DNA from: Arcuatula senhousia
Taxonomy: Eukaryota > Mollusca > Bivalvia > Mytilida > Mytilidae
Assembly (NCBI GenBank): GCA_963971305.1
Contig: OZ020309.1
Span: forward strand, 15,617,001-15,681,000
DNA: 64,000 nt
Direction: 5' to 3'
Shown here: positions 46,036 to 55,632 of the stretch, piece after piece
Layout: the number at the start of each line of letters is the position of its first letter
Position numbering within the stretch: the first letter of the stretch is position 1
Made by a program: the position numbers and the translations under genes
Notes under the pieces: model-generated
The model's input: the letters and a program-made list of their open reading frames with translations, nothing else
What the model was told of the DNA's origin: nothing
Databases searched by the model: none

Positions 46036-47745
46036 CTAATCTTCATTTTCAACTTCTTGTACCCTTTCTACTCCAAAATGGGATCCATTTCTATCTAACC
46101 ATTCAGAAAGACAGTCTTTCGCCCGCCTAGTTATCAAATACATCAGCGGAAACCACACTTGCTGAATCTCTTCATTGAATCCCTCAACTTCCCGCAACCA
46201 TTGCTTTACTCTTTCTGTCAAGACAATTAAAGTCAACATTCCACATATATCGACAAGTTTCTTTCGAAATTCCAGAAACATGTCCATTATGGTACCTGGC
46301 ACCTTGAAGAAATATTCGCAATCGATAATGGTTTCCTCGAAAGTAAAACCCATTTCATTTAAAAGTGTAACGAACACCAATGAAATGTGGTCTTTTGCAA
46401 GCGGTACAATATCCCCCTGGCTTTCGTTTGATTCTGCTTCTTTTTGAAGATCTGATATCATAGATACAATACGGTGTTTGAAAAATTCAACTTCTTCGTC
46501 TGTCAATGGAAATGATGACATTGTGTTGATTGAGTTGGTATTCATGGTAACACAGTTATGACCCTTTGTTCTGTTTGTAGTTTTTCCGCAGGCATCACAC
46601 AAGTATTCATCACACAAGTAATCATTACATTCTGTTTCCATTTGCATGAGGCTTACATAATGTAACTCATGCAAATGACCAAGATACAATTCAATGCCGG
46701 CTTGTCTGTTTGAAGGTTCAATTACAATATTGTCCGCGTTTGGTAGGCTAGAAACAATGACAATTCTCGCATTAAAAACATTAGCTGCCGCAATTAGAAC
46801 AAGATTGTCACCCCAAGTTCTGTCAAGAAGCATTTGATTAAGATAATCGTCGATGTTCTCATAGCCATAAATAAAATCAGACAAGTTTATAGAACCATCC
46901 ATAGATCTTAGTACGGGATTATCTCTCATATAATCAACCAATTGTTGGCGTAAATTACCATGGTCAATTTCGATTCCATGAGTCAACAGTTGGTGCGATA
47001 GAGCCATGAACATACAATTGCCATCTCCAATATTGTCCGAATGAAGCTCAAGGCCATTTTGTTTCGCATTTTGCATCAGTTGCTGATTTCTTACATCATT
47101 TGTCTTTGACATTCTAATGGACTCTAAAATCATGTTCTGTAATTTTTCTATTGCATTTCTCTCAAATAATCCTCTTTCAGGCTGTTTGTTTTTTAACTCA
47201 GAAGTTATCTTTACGCCCTTTCCAGAATTTGATCTTACAAGCTTTTTCTTTTTTGCCTCTTCTGCGTGAACCTTAGATGTAATGTCACTAACAGGTATCC
47301 ATTTAGTGGCTGATTTACCTTTTTCGTTGGTATACTCAACGTTGTACATATGAGTTTCAAAATTGCTCTCTAAAACATTTCCCTCGAAAACTTTATCCGC
47401 CGTTATGGTGGATCCACCACGAGACACCCGACTATCTTTCCTTTTACGTTTGATCAAAACCTTATCCCCACGAATGTACTTGCTGGGTGGATTCTTTGAA
47501 AGCCGGCTCTTTACCATTTTACTGCTTGCCTCGTCCGATTTTTTCTTTGCTTTTGTTCGGATCTCTTTTATTATGCTGAGGTGTTGCTCAATAATAGCTG
47601 CATCGTCCGTCTCGGTTACTTCAGATTCTTCTGTTTCTTCAACTTCATTGCAGCCACCATTTCCAGTGATCCTATTTTTTATAAGATTTGAATGTATGCC
47701 AAACATACATTCATAAGGTGACATTCCTATTGACCTGTGTAGTCC
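46036..47745 (-). CDS. OTU cysteine protease portion of the integrase-OTU protein
   Basis: The frame continues directly from the integrase frame after an in-frame stop (47746-47748). Counted from the first methionine (47722-47724), residues 1-13 are the end of the integrase (RSIGMSPYECMFG). Residues about 83-150 form a small basic/SH3-like tail (GDKVLIKRKRK, FEGNVLESNFETHMYNVEY, KWIPVSDI). Residues about 225-360 are an OTU domain with D234 and C237 in GDGNCMFMAL and H355 in HELHYVSL as catalytic residues. A cysteine cluster (366, 371, 376, 379, H389, C391) follows and may bind zinc. The C-terminal ~170 residues are unrecognised. OTU enzymes remove ubiquitin; here the role would be in element or host regulation (inference). 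Confidence 0.8.
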   Translation of the reverse strand, partial: GLHRSIGMSPYECMFGIHSNLIKNRITGNGGCNEVEETEESEVTETDDAAIIEQHLSIIKEIRTKAKKKSDEASSKMVKSRLSKNPPSKYIRGDKVLIKRKRKDSRVSRGGSTITADKVFEGNVLESNFETHMYNVEYTNEKGKSATKWIPVSDITSKVHAEEAKKKKLVRSNSGKGVKITSELKNKQPERGLFERNAIEKLQNMILESIRMSKTNDVRNQQLMQNAKQNGLELHSDNIGDGNCMFMALSHQLLTHGIEIDHGNLRQQLVDYMRDNPVLRSMDGSINLSDFIYGYENIDDYLNQMLLDRTWGDNLVLIAAANVFNARIVIVSSLPNADNIVIEPSNRQAGIELYLGHLHELHYVSLMQMETECNDYLCDEYLCDACGKTTNRTKGHNCVTMNTNSINTMSSFPLTDEEVEFFKHRIVSMISDLQKEAESNESQGDIVPLAKDHISLVFVTLLNEMGFTFEETIIDCEYFFKVPGTIMDMFLEFRKKLVDICGMLTLIVLTERVKQWLREVEGFNEEIQQVWFPLMYLITRRAKDCLSEWLDRNGSHFGVERVQEVENED

Positions 47746-48609
47746 TTAGTTGTAGATTCTTTGCAAAGCCGGTAAGGAAATCACCCAATTACAAACTCCT
47801 TCATTTTGTGTCTTTAGCAGATCTTGATGAATTTTTGCCTTCCAAGTCCGATGGGATCTTTCATCTTTTCCCTGGCTTTGAGGGTGACTACTCCTACTGT
47901 ATATCAATTTGGTACCAAGAAGATTGCATAGTTCCTTCACATGCCCTTTGAACTCGCTCCCTTGATCACTTTGGATTATTCTTGGTGGTCCAAAATCGAC
48001 ATATATATTATACAATTCATTTGCAACTGTATTTGCACTTTTGTCTGATATTGCCCGTAACCAAAGGAATCTGCTGAAAACATCGATAACCGATAAAACA
48101 TAACGAAATTCCCTATCGTCGATTGTAACAGCTATCGAAGTAAGATCGACAATATCTATTTGATGTCTGTCCATGATATTAAATGCTTCAACTGGCTTTA
48201 GGGGAGCTCTATTGTCGAACCTTGGGTTGATTGTCCGATGACTTTCCATATCATTTAGTTGCTTTTGTATAAGTTTTTCTCCTATGCCATAAAACGACTT
48301 CTTGATTAGATGACAAAGTTTTTTAGCACCATCGCATTTACTGCTTTTATAAAAAGTGTTTATGCACTCTTTAATTTGGTTACTTGGCAGCAATATTTTC
48401 CCACCAATAAGTATGCGCCTTTCTTCTCTTCCCAGATATGGATCGTGGATAATTGCCTGTTGTAACTTAAACAAGCTTATCTTTTGATACATCTTGGCTT
48501 GCAGTTTCGACCTAGCATCTACAGGTATAGTCTGAGATCTTGTCAACAGTTTCAATGCAAGAGCATACTCCTCTTCCGTAAACACTGGGCATCTTTCCCG
48601 TTTCTGATT
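47746..48609 (-). CDS. retroviral-type integrase (DDE) exon, ends in an in-frame stop
   Basis: A splice acceptor (ATATGTCTTTATTTCAG) ends at 48610, so the exon starts at 48609 with NQKRERCPVF. The integrase core shows D165 in HQIDIVDLT, D228 in IIQSDQGSEF and E263 in QGKDERSHRTWK (numbered from the upstream in-frame methionine at 48646-48648), a D,D-34-E spacing. The usual H2C2 zinc finger before the core is degraded: the region INTFYKSSKCDGAKKLCHL to RFDNRAPLKP keeps the linker but not a CxxC pair. TAA at 47746-47748 interrupts the frame between IYN and GLHRSIG, where related proteins read on. The product as sequenced would lose the OTU part unless the stop is bypassed or is an error. Confidence 0.85.
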   Translation of the reverse strand, partial: NQKRERCPVFTEEEYALALKLLTRSQTIPVDARSKLQAKMYQKISLFKLQQAIIHDPYLGREERRILIGGKILLPSNQIKECINTFYKSSKCDGAKKLCHLIKKSFYGIGEKLIQKQLNDMESHRTINPRFDNRAPLKPVEAFNIMDRHQIDIVDLTSIAVTIDDREFRYVLSVIDVFSRFLWLRAISDKSANTVANELYNIYVDFGPPRIIQSDQGSEFKGHVKELCNLLGTKLIYSRSSHPQSQGKDERSHRTWKAKIHQDLLKTQNEGVCNWVISLPALQRIYN

Positions 48610-48671
48610 CTGAAATAAAGACATATGACAATACATTATATGTTTCATATAGAGGTCACTCTCTTAAACAT

Positions 48672-49680
48672 TCTGACACATAACGCCTTACTCTTGGACC
48701 AATCTTTGGTTCTAGGGGGGGCCAAACCTTACTGTACTGACACATAGCGCCTTACTCTTGGACCCCTCTCGGACAAGATAGACCCATGGCAGGTGGACCC
48801 ATCTTACTCTAGGGTACGACAGGGCAGGAACCCAACTACACAACCTTAGTGGTCTTTTATTTTTTCATGGACCAATCTTTAGTTCTAGGGGGGGCCAACC
48901 TTACTGTACTGACACATAGCGCCTTACTCTTGGACCTCTCTCGGACAAGAAAGACCCATGGCAGGTGGAACCATCTAACTCTAGGGTGCGACAGGGCAGG
49001 AACCCAACTACACAACCTTAGTGGTCTTTTATTTTTTCGTGGACCAATCTTTGGTTCTAGGGGGGCCAAACCTTACTGTACTGACACATAACGCCTTACT
49101 CTTGGACCCCTCTCGGACAAGATAGACCCATGGCAGGTGGACCCATCTTACTCTAGGGTGCGACAGGGCAGGGACCCAACTACACAACCTTAGTGTTTTT
49201 TTATTTTTTTATGGACCAATCTTTGGTTCTAGGGGGGCCAAACCTTACTGTACTGACACATAACGCCTTACTCTTGGACCCCTCTCGGACAAGATAGACC
49301 CATGGCAGGTGGACCCATCTTACTCTAGGGTGCGACAGGGCAGGGACCCAACTACACAACCTTAGTGGTCTTTTATTTTTTCATGGACCAATCTTTGGTT
49401 CTAGGGGGGCCAAACCTTACTGTACTGACACATAACTCCTTACTCTTGGACCCCTCTCGGACAAGATAGACCCATGGCAGGTGGACCCATCTTACTCTAC
49501 GGTGCGACAGGGCAGGGACCCAACTACACAACCTTAGTGGTTTTTATTTTTTTTCATGGACCAATCTTTGGTTCTAGGGGGGCCAAACCTTACTGTACTG
49601 ACACATAACGCCTTACTCTTGGACCCCTCTCGGACAAGGACCAAACTACACAATCTCAGTGGTCTTTATTTTTTTCATGG
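48672..49680. repeat. 172-bp satellite, subfamily A
   Basis: About six copies of a unit with landmarks CTGACACATAACGCCTTACT, GGACCCCTCTCGGACAAGA, TAGACCCATGGCAGGTGGAC, CGACAGGGCAGG and CATGGACCAATCTTTGG. Successive CTGACACATA positions are 171-173 bp apart. The outermost left copy is truncated. Copies differ by small substitutions. Confidence 0.9.
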
Positions 49681-50735
49681 ACCAGTCTTGGCTTCGAAGG
49701 GGACCAAACTTTACTATACTGACATGTTACGCCTTACTTTTGGACCCCCTTAGCAAATGGTAGACCCCTAGCGTGTGGACCCCCCTCACTCTAGGGTCCG
49801 ACAGGGCAAGGACCAAACTACACAATCTCAGTGGTCTTTATTTTTTTCATGGACCAGTCTTGGCTTCGAAGGGGACCAAACTTTACTATACTGACATGTT
49901 ACGCCTTACTTTTGGACCCCCTTAGCAAATGGTAGACCCCTAGCGTGTGGACCCCCCTCACTCTAGGGTCCGACAGGGCAAGGACCAAACTACACAATCT
50001 CAGTGGTCTTTATTTTTTTCATGGACCAGTCTTGGCTTCGAAGGGGACCAAACTTTACTATACTGACATGTTACGCCTTACTTTTGGACCCCCTTAGCAA
50101 ATGGTAGACCCCTAGCGTGTGGACCCCCCTCACTCTAGGGTCCGACAGGGCAAGGACCAAACTACACAATCTCAGTGGTCTTTATTTTTTTCATGGACCA
50201 GTCTTGGCTTCGAAGGGGACCAAACTTTACTATACTGACATGTTACGCCTTACTTTTGGACCCCCTTAGCAAATGGTAGACCCCTAGCGTGTGGACCCCC
50301 CTCACTCTAGGGTCCGACAGGGCAAGGACCAAACTACACAATCTCAGTGGTCTTTATTTTTTTCATGGACCAGTCTTGGCTTCGAAGGGGACCAAACTTT
50401 ACTATACTGACATGTTACGCCTTACTTTTGGACCCCCTTAGCAAATGGTAGACCCCTAGCGTGTGGACCCCCCTCACTCTAGGGTCCGACAGGGCAAGGA
50501 CCAAACTACACAATCTCAGTGGTCTTTATTTTTTTCATGGACCAGTCTTGGCTTCGAAGGGGACCAAACTTTACTATACTGACATGTTACGCCTTACTTT
50601 TGGACCCCCTTAGCAAATGGTAGACCCCTAGCGTGTGGACCCCCCTCACTCTAGGGTCCGACAGGGCAAGGACCAAACTACACAATCTCAGTGGTCTTTA
50701 TTTTTTTCATGGACCAGTCTTGGCTTCGTTTTGCA
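49681..50735. repeat. 172-bp satellite, subfamily B
   Basis: Six tandem units with GACATG at 49721, 49893, 50065, 50237, 50409 and 50581, exactly 172 bp apart and apparently identical. The unit shares the skeleton of subfamily A (GGACCA..CTT, CTGACA, CGCCTTACT, CGACAGGGCA) but differs at many positions (GACATGTTACGCC, CCCTTAGCAAATGGTAGACC). The boundary with A is sharp. The array stops within a unit at about 50728, where TTTTGCAAAAGGCCC begins. Confidence 0.95.
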
Positions 50736-51820
50736 AAAGGCCCGATGGTTGACATTCTCGGGATTGAATAGTTTTAGGTGTATTGTTATAAATCTGGCGT
50801 ATGATTGTTGTAAAAAAATATTGCCATGTAATGCTTAAAAAATATGAAAAATATGTGAAGATATGTCATATTGATTACTTTTGGCTAATTTGATATATAA
50901 AGGTGCAAACATTTGATAGATTTGAACTATAATGTGTTGTGGGATAAGTATACTTGAAATTAAAGCTTCTTTTCAGGATGCCGACCCGGAAGCATTTCTT
51001 TCTCCGAAATATAGGTTTTTCTAAACCCTGGAATTTTCCACCTTTTCAATTCGGGGCAGGATTGCAATAGCTTAACAATTTTTTTTTTTTTTAAATCAAT
51101 CAATGAATTCATTATTTTCTCGTTGAGTCATATTATAGCAAATTTTAACATATATCTTACAATTTTTTGTAAGACCTATTAGGAGAGCTTCTTACTTATT
51201 GTACCACATTTAAAAAAAGAGACTTTTAAAGGAAATAAGAGGCCATTTTTCAAAACGTGATCAATCAGATTTATAAAAACTTTGTCTAGCTCGTGTATCA
51301 TCTACTTTCGTGCAACATCATTAATTCTAAATGAACTTTAAACCCCCATCCTTCGTTATATCTTTTAACAACTCCATGCACATAAAAAAAATCATCGCTA
51401 TATTACCACAATTATTGCGAAATGTAATTGAATTAACACAAAACTGCAAGCGACTGAACGACACCTTGTATTAATACGGATTGTTAATTCATAACAGCAT
51501 AAAGGCGGCTATTTAAAAGTTTTACATAAGTACATTAATTTTCTGCGAGTGAAAAGACGGCTTTATTAAAATTTGCGAAAAGTTCAGATACATATTTAAA
51601 TGATCATCGCAAATTACCCCCCAAAAAAACCAACCGAAATAAGCAATTTTAAATGTTTAAATTCAATGAACCTTATAATACAACGAGTGATCGTGGTCAA
51701 CGGGAGATAATTCATTGAGATTGGCGAATATTTCACAGTTTCTGTCGCCACACACCTCTATTAAATCAAACTATAATCCATATAAAATAATCAAATAAGC
51801 TTTATCAATTTTTAATCAAT
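50736..51820. other. non-coding AT-rich DNA
   Basis: No coding signature on either strand and no repeat family recognised. Confidence 0.4.
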
Positions 51821-51823
51821 GTA

Positions 51824-51829
51824 TTTATT
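51824..51829 (-). terminator. candidate polyadenylation signal AATAAA
   Basis: Minus-strand AATAAA downstream of the candidate terminal exon at 51865. AATAAA is frequent in AT-rich DNA, so this is weak on its own. Confidence 0.25.
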
Positions 51830-51864
51830 TTAATGTACACGTCTTTAAATTTATGTGACTGTTA

Positions 51865-51885
51865 CTAAGGCATGAGGAGGGCATT
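51865..51885 (-). CDS. candidate tiny terminal exon for the leader gene
   Basis: On the minus strand CATCTATTCCTAG is a good acceptor, followed by seven codons (NALLMP and TAG) in phase 0, which would join the phase-0 donor of the exon at 52438-52542. An AATAAA (plus-strand TTTATT, 51824-51829) lies about 36 bp beyond the stop. The match of phase, acceptor and polyadenylation signal is suggestive, but an exon this short is easily found by chance. Confidence 0.25.
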   Translation of the reverse strand, partial: NALLMP

Positions 51886-52437
51886 CTAGGAATAGATGTA
51901 TGATGCTGAATTGCAACTGAATCTAACTTACGAAATACTAGTAAATAAAACCTAAGTTGTCGTTGTACTAGTTCTAATTTACCAGATATATTGAATTGGT
52001 AACCCATTCATGTCTCCCAATTTTAATATGTTAGCAGTAATAAACGATCGTATGAAAATTTATTTAACCGATCATTTCCTTAATGACTGTACAAAGTCGA
52101 TACCATTGCAATCTTCAACGTCTTAGCTATCCTATGCTTTAGACATTTAAAGATTGATCCTTCAAGTCTTGTAATTTTGTTCTTACCTTTATTTGCTAAA
52201 TTAGTTCTCTTTAACTATTCAGATATATTTTTTAACTATGTTTCGTTTAAATTTTAAAAATTTAACCACATTTTACAAAACAAATAATTCAATAATGAAT
52301 CAATGTATTCCTTATTTCATTTTCTTGCGTATTTTAGTTTATTTTGGCATTACAACTATTCACATGAGCTTCTCTGAATACTTCTTAATTTGCATGATAA
52401 AAAATGAATATACATATATTCTTATAAGAGTTCTTAC

Positions 52438-52542
52438 CTTTTCTTGATCTTTCTTGCTCTCCTTTTTCTGTTTTTCTTTCTGGTCTTTAATGGCATGACA
52501 GGATAACACAGTGCACAATACAATAAGCATAAGCAATTTCAT
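52438..52542 (-). CDS. first coding exon with secretory signal peptide
   Basis: ATG (52540-52542) starts MKLLMLIVLCTVLSCHA, a typical signal peptide with probable cleavage after HA. An 18-residue lysine-rich stretch follows (IKDQKEKQKK...KKDQEK), then the donor GTAAGA in phase 0. A TATA box lies about 43 bp upstream of the ATG. No transposon family normally starts like this, so it may be a small secreted-peptide gene with the terminal exon at 51865, or a leader that splices to the integrase exon at 48609 (also phase 0). It lies inside the boundaries of the 13.5-kb element, so it may be captured host DNA. Confidence 0.5.
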
Positions 52543-52584
52543 TTTGAATTATCAACTTTGAAGAAAATATGAGCAAATCTCTGT

Positions 52585-52592
52585 TTATATAC
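52585..52592 (-). promoter_or_regulatory. TATA box for the leader exon
   Basis: The minus strand reads GGGTATATAAACAGAG, with TATATAAA at 52585-52592. A start site about 30 bp downstream would fall near 52555-52560, giving a short 5' leader before the ATG at 52542. Confidence 0.5.
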
Positions 52593-53459
52593 CCTTATAT
52601 TTGGGTGGTCATTTGGGCATTTTGGGAAATTCTACCAAGAGAATTATTCATTTGAAATTTTCAGCAATCAATGTACAAATAAAAGTGCCAAACCAATACT
52701 AGTTCCGATTTCTCAGACTTTTTTTACATCCTACAAACCGGTCTTGACCATAATTCAGTGCCACAAAGTTTTTGTTTATTGTTTTGCAATCTTACTTACT
52801 ATTTGACACCTATGTGTTAGGTAACTAATTGTCCAGTATCATACTACTGCTGGAATGTAGAGCCCATCATTAATTTAAGTGTCAGAGAAATTCCTGTAGT
52901 TACTCGGCTCCTAAGACAGCATTAAATGTGTCACAGTTTCTTAATTTACCATGCAACTGAATACTCGACAGTGTTAGCATATTAGCGGAGGCAAAGCGAT
53001 AATCATTTGCAATTTTGTAAATCTATGCGAAATTGGATATAAAAAGATAAATCAAAACATATATCTATAAAGGAATGAGCAATTTTAAAATATGGGGGAA
53101 AATATTAAAATAATCAAAAAAATTAAAGAAAAGCGAAATATGAATTGAATCAAATGCAATATTATGAACGTTGTAGTTTAGCGATACTTGATCTGATTTA
53201 CATTAGTTGAATCCATTAATTTAAGACAATTATTATACCTTTCGTTTTTATTTTCTATAATGTTGTAAAATAATTTCTTGATAACTTGGGTTTTTTTTGG
53301 TACGGTAACCTCTATTTTATATGTTATACAGTCATGACAGTTCGTGCTGATATTGATATTCAATTCAGAAATTTATTAGTGCAATACACACAATACATGT
53401 AATTGAGAAGATAAACTCGCCTGGCTTATAGATTGTTACATGTTTACTGGTATTTCATG

Positions 53460-53520
53460 TCCTTCTTTTGGTGATAAGCGCACGTTTTGTTTTTGGGATT
53501 GTCGATGACCTTTACTGCGT
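53460..53520. repeat. internal degenerate copy of the TIR's inner part
   Basis: GGTGATAAGCGCACGTTTTG then TTTTTGGGATTGTCGATGA matches the inner part of the right TIR (GGGGATAAGCGCAAGTTTTG, then GTTAGTCGATGATATTT at about 55340-55380), without the outer TGTAGGGCG end. Confidence 0.6.
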
Positions 53521-55324
53521 TTTAGTAAAATTGTTTTATAATGGTGGCTAGATGGAAATACATGTATATAATAAATTACATCAAATAAACCAACACCAAC
53601 CTTTTCTGTGCAATGAAAATTGTTAAAAGAAATAACTTGTCAGTCATGTCAGTCTGTCTGATCAACAAGGCGGATAAATTCAAAGCATGCATAAAGACAA
53701 AATCTGACAATGATATTCAATAATGTAATAAATATATGGAATCAATGATCACGAGGATATAAGTTGCAATAAAATTACTGCTGTGATAATTGGCATCGTT
53801 TTCTAGTCTCTTCGTTATAAATTACCCTCTGACTAGATTTTTGTCGGCTAAATGATCATGATAATAGACGTATTTGAAAGACCTTTAAAATTATTTCAGA
53901 TGTTTTGTTATGATTTTTTTTATTCACTTAAGCATTTTCAGACTTCTTGGTACATTCACATATATACATCCCCTCTATTTATAAAACTGTTAGTATGAAT
54001 GATAAGACCATGTTTCGGAAAGTCATAAATATTATTACATGTATATCCAGCAGTAAAAAGGGACAAAATAAAAACAAATGTCTAAAATATTTTTATTTAA
54101 TTATTTGCATAAATTGATTGTATTGTAAAAAATATTTATGAAAAGATTAACGATAAATATGAATTTTTACTACATGTACTTCCAGACCTGACCAAATTTT
54201 CTCTCACATACACACATGATTCTTTTTTTATTGTTGACATAACATACATGTATCTTTTTTGTAGGCAAAAATATTCTTATTGCGCTTCTTTGCGCCTACT
54301 TGGCGCTTCTAGTCGCTTTTCTTGGTGGTTCTTGTCGGTAAATAGGCGGACCGTAATTTCCCACTTAGTCGAATTCATTTTTTCCGGGTTGGTAGAATAA
54401 AACAATCTGCTACTAAGTAGGAAATTTCCGATTTCAGCGCAAATCCGGGATAGTAGTATAACAGACGTACCCGAACATTATATGTCCTCTACTTTTGTAA
54501 TATGAGTTCATCAAATTTTGTATAAAATAGGCGGAGAAAAAGTAAATATTAATTAAAAAAGAGAAAGAAGCAAACATGTAATTATAAAGGATTGAACAAT
54601 TAATTTCGCCGTCAAGAAAGAAACTATGTTTTAGATTCAATGTATAATTGTATGAATCTGATTGGTGGAGATTGAGGACTTAATATGTACATGTACTTCA
54701 ATTCACTTTGTAAGTCCAAAGAACATATTTTATGATGTGGAAAATTTATAGGATCGATCTTAAACACTCTCACAGGCGCATAGGCAAAAGTGCATATACG
54801 CATCAAAGGATTAGTATATACATTATGATTTGAAGATATTTCCGATATTTCTTTACTTTTAATAAATTAAATTTGAATGTATATGAACGTCTTCAGCTTA
54901 TCCATATGAATCATCCATAATCTCATATTGCCAGATGTTAAGACCAAGACTGACAGATTGTTAAAAGTAAATGGACATAAAGAAACCGATTACTACGTTA
55001 ACTTAATGATTTGAATAAAATCTGATTATTCAAACTCCATTTAGACAATGACCTTTCAATTAGCCTTGCTAAGAGGTATTTTTCAAGACTGAATTTGCTA
55101 TGGCCTCTACCCTGAATGTCGGTACCCCAGGTTAAGTACCCACTTTGTGTAATTTTATACTAGATCAGATTTAGTATTAGCGTATTTTTTGGGGTAACAG
55201 TAAAATAGACGACAAAGCAGGTTCAAATGAGAAGAAAATATGGCTTGGTTTAATAGGTCGGTTTATAATATCGTAAAATGATATACACATGTATTATGCG
55301 CTCATTTATTTTACTAGTAATGAA

Positions 55325-55444
55325 CGTCTTGCTTTTTGGGGATAAGCGCAAGTTTTGTTTTTGGGGTTAGTCGATGATATTTTTCTGTTGCGACTAAACC
55401 CAAAATTTTGGGGATAGTCGATTTTTGGGGATAGTCGCCCTACA
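55325..55444. repeat. right TIR of the Ginger-like element
   Basis: Inverse of 41896-42010, ending GACTATCCCC-type motifs and CGCCCTACA at 55444, followed by TACGTC (55445-55450). Confidence 0.85.
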
Positions 55445-55632
55445 TACGTCAGAAAGAATAGAAGATTGAGAAGCTTTTAACCATGATTTCCATTAGATAT
55501 TAAGCATTTTTATTTTGCAAACGTATATATAAACGTTTAATTTCTTGCTCAAGGTATGACATGATTTAAACATCTTGCAAACAAGAAAAAGAATATAAAT
55601 ATTTTGACCGCCATTTTTATATATAATTTAAG

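Larger units (their letters stand above)
48610..52437 (-). other. probable intron upstream of the integrase exon
   Basis: It begins (on the minus strand) at the GTAAGA donor of the leader exon at 52438 and ends at the acceptor before 48609. The phases on both sides are 0, so splicing would keep the frame. It contains the 172-bp satellite array and otherwise AT-rich DNA. That these two exons belong to one transcript is inference. Confidence 0.3.
41896..55444. mobile_element. 13.5-kb integrase-type DNA transposon (Ginger-like)
   Basis: The ends TGTAGGGCGACTATCCCC (41896) and its inverse (to 55444) begin TG and end CA. TIRs run about 115 bp with several mismatches and internal repeats of GACTATCCCCAAAA. 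TACGTC flanks both sides exactly (41890-41895; 55445-55450). Inside, on the minus strand, is a retroviral-type integrase joined to an OTU protease. DNA transposons with retroviral-type integrases and TGT...ACA ends are known as Ginger; the usual reported TSD is 4 bp, so 6 bp is unusual. Nested inside are a Penelope-like RT, a C-rich MITE, a hairpin, a 172-bp satellite array and a possible secretory exon. Confidence 0.75.

Noticed and set aside
46175..47716. Plus-strand frames opposite the integrase-OTU gene (46175-46447, 47363-47716)
   Set aside because: Antisense shadows of a well-supported coding region.
48849..49091. Frames within the satellite array (also 49556-49753, 50635-50838)
   Set aside because: They follow the 172-bp repeat, which is not a multiple of three, so they shift and stop from unit to unit.
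54240..54430. GCGCTTCT/GCGCC-rich stretch as a possible element end
   Set aside because: Short local word repetition (TTGCGCCTACTTGGCGCTTC) without an inverted partner or target duplication.
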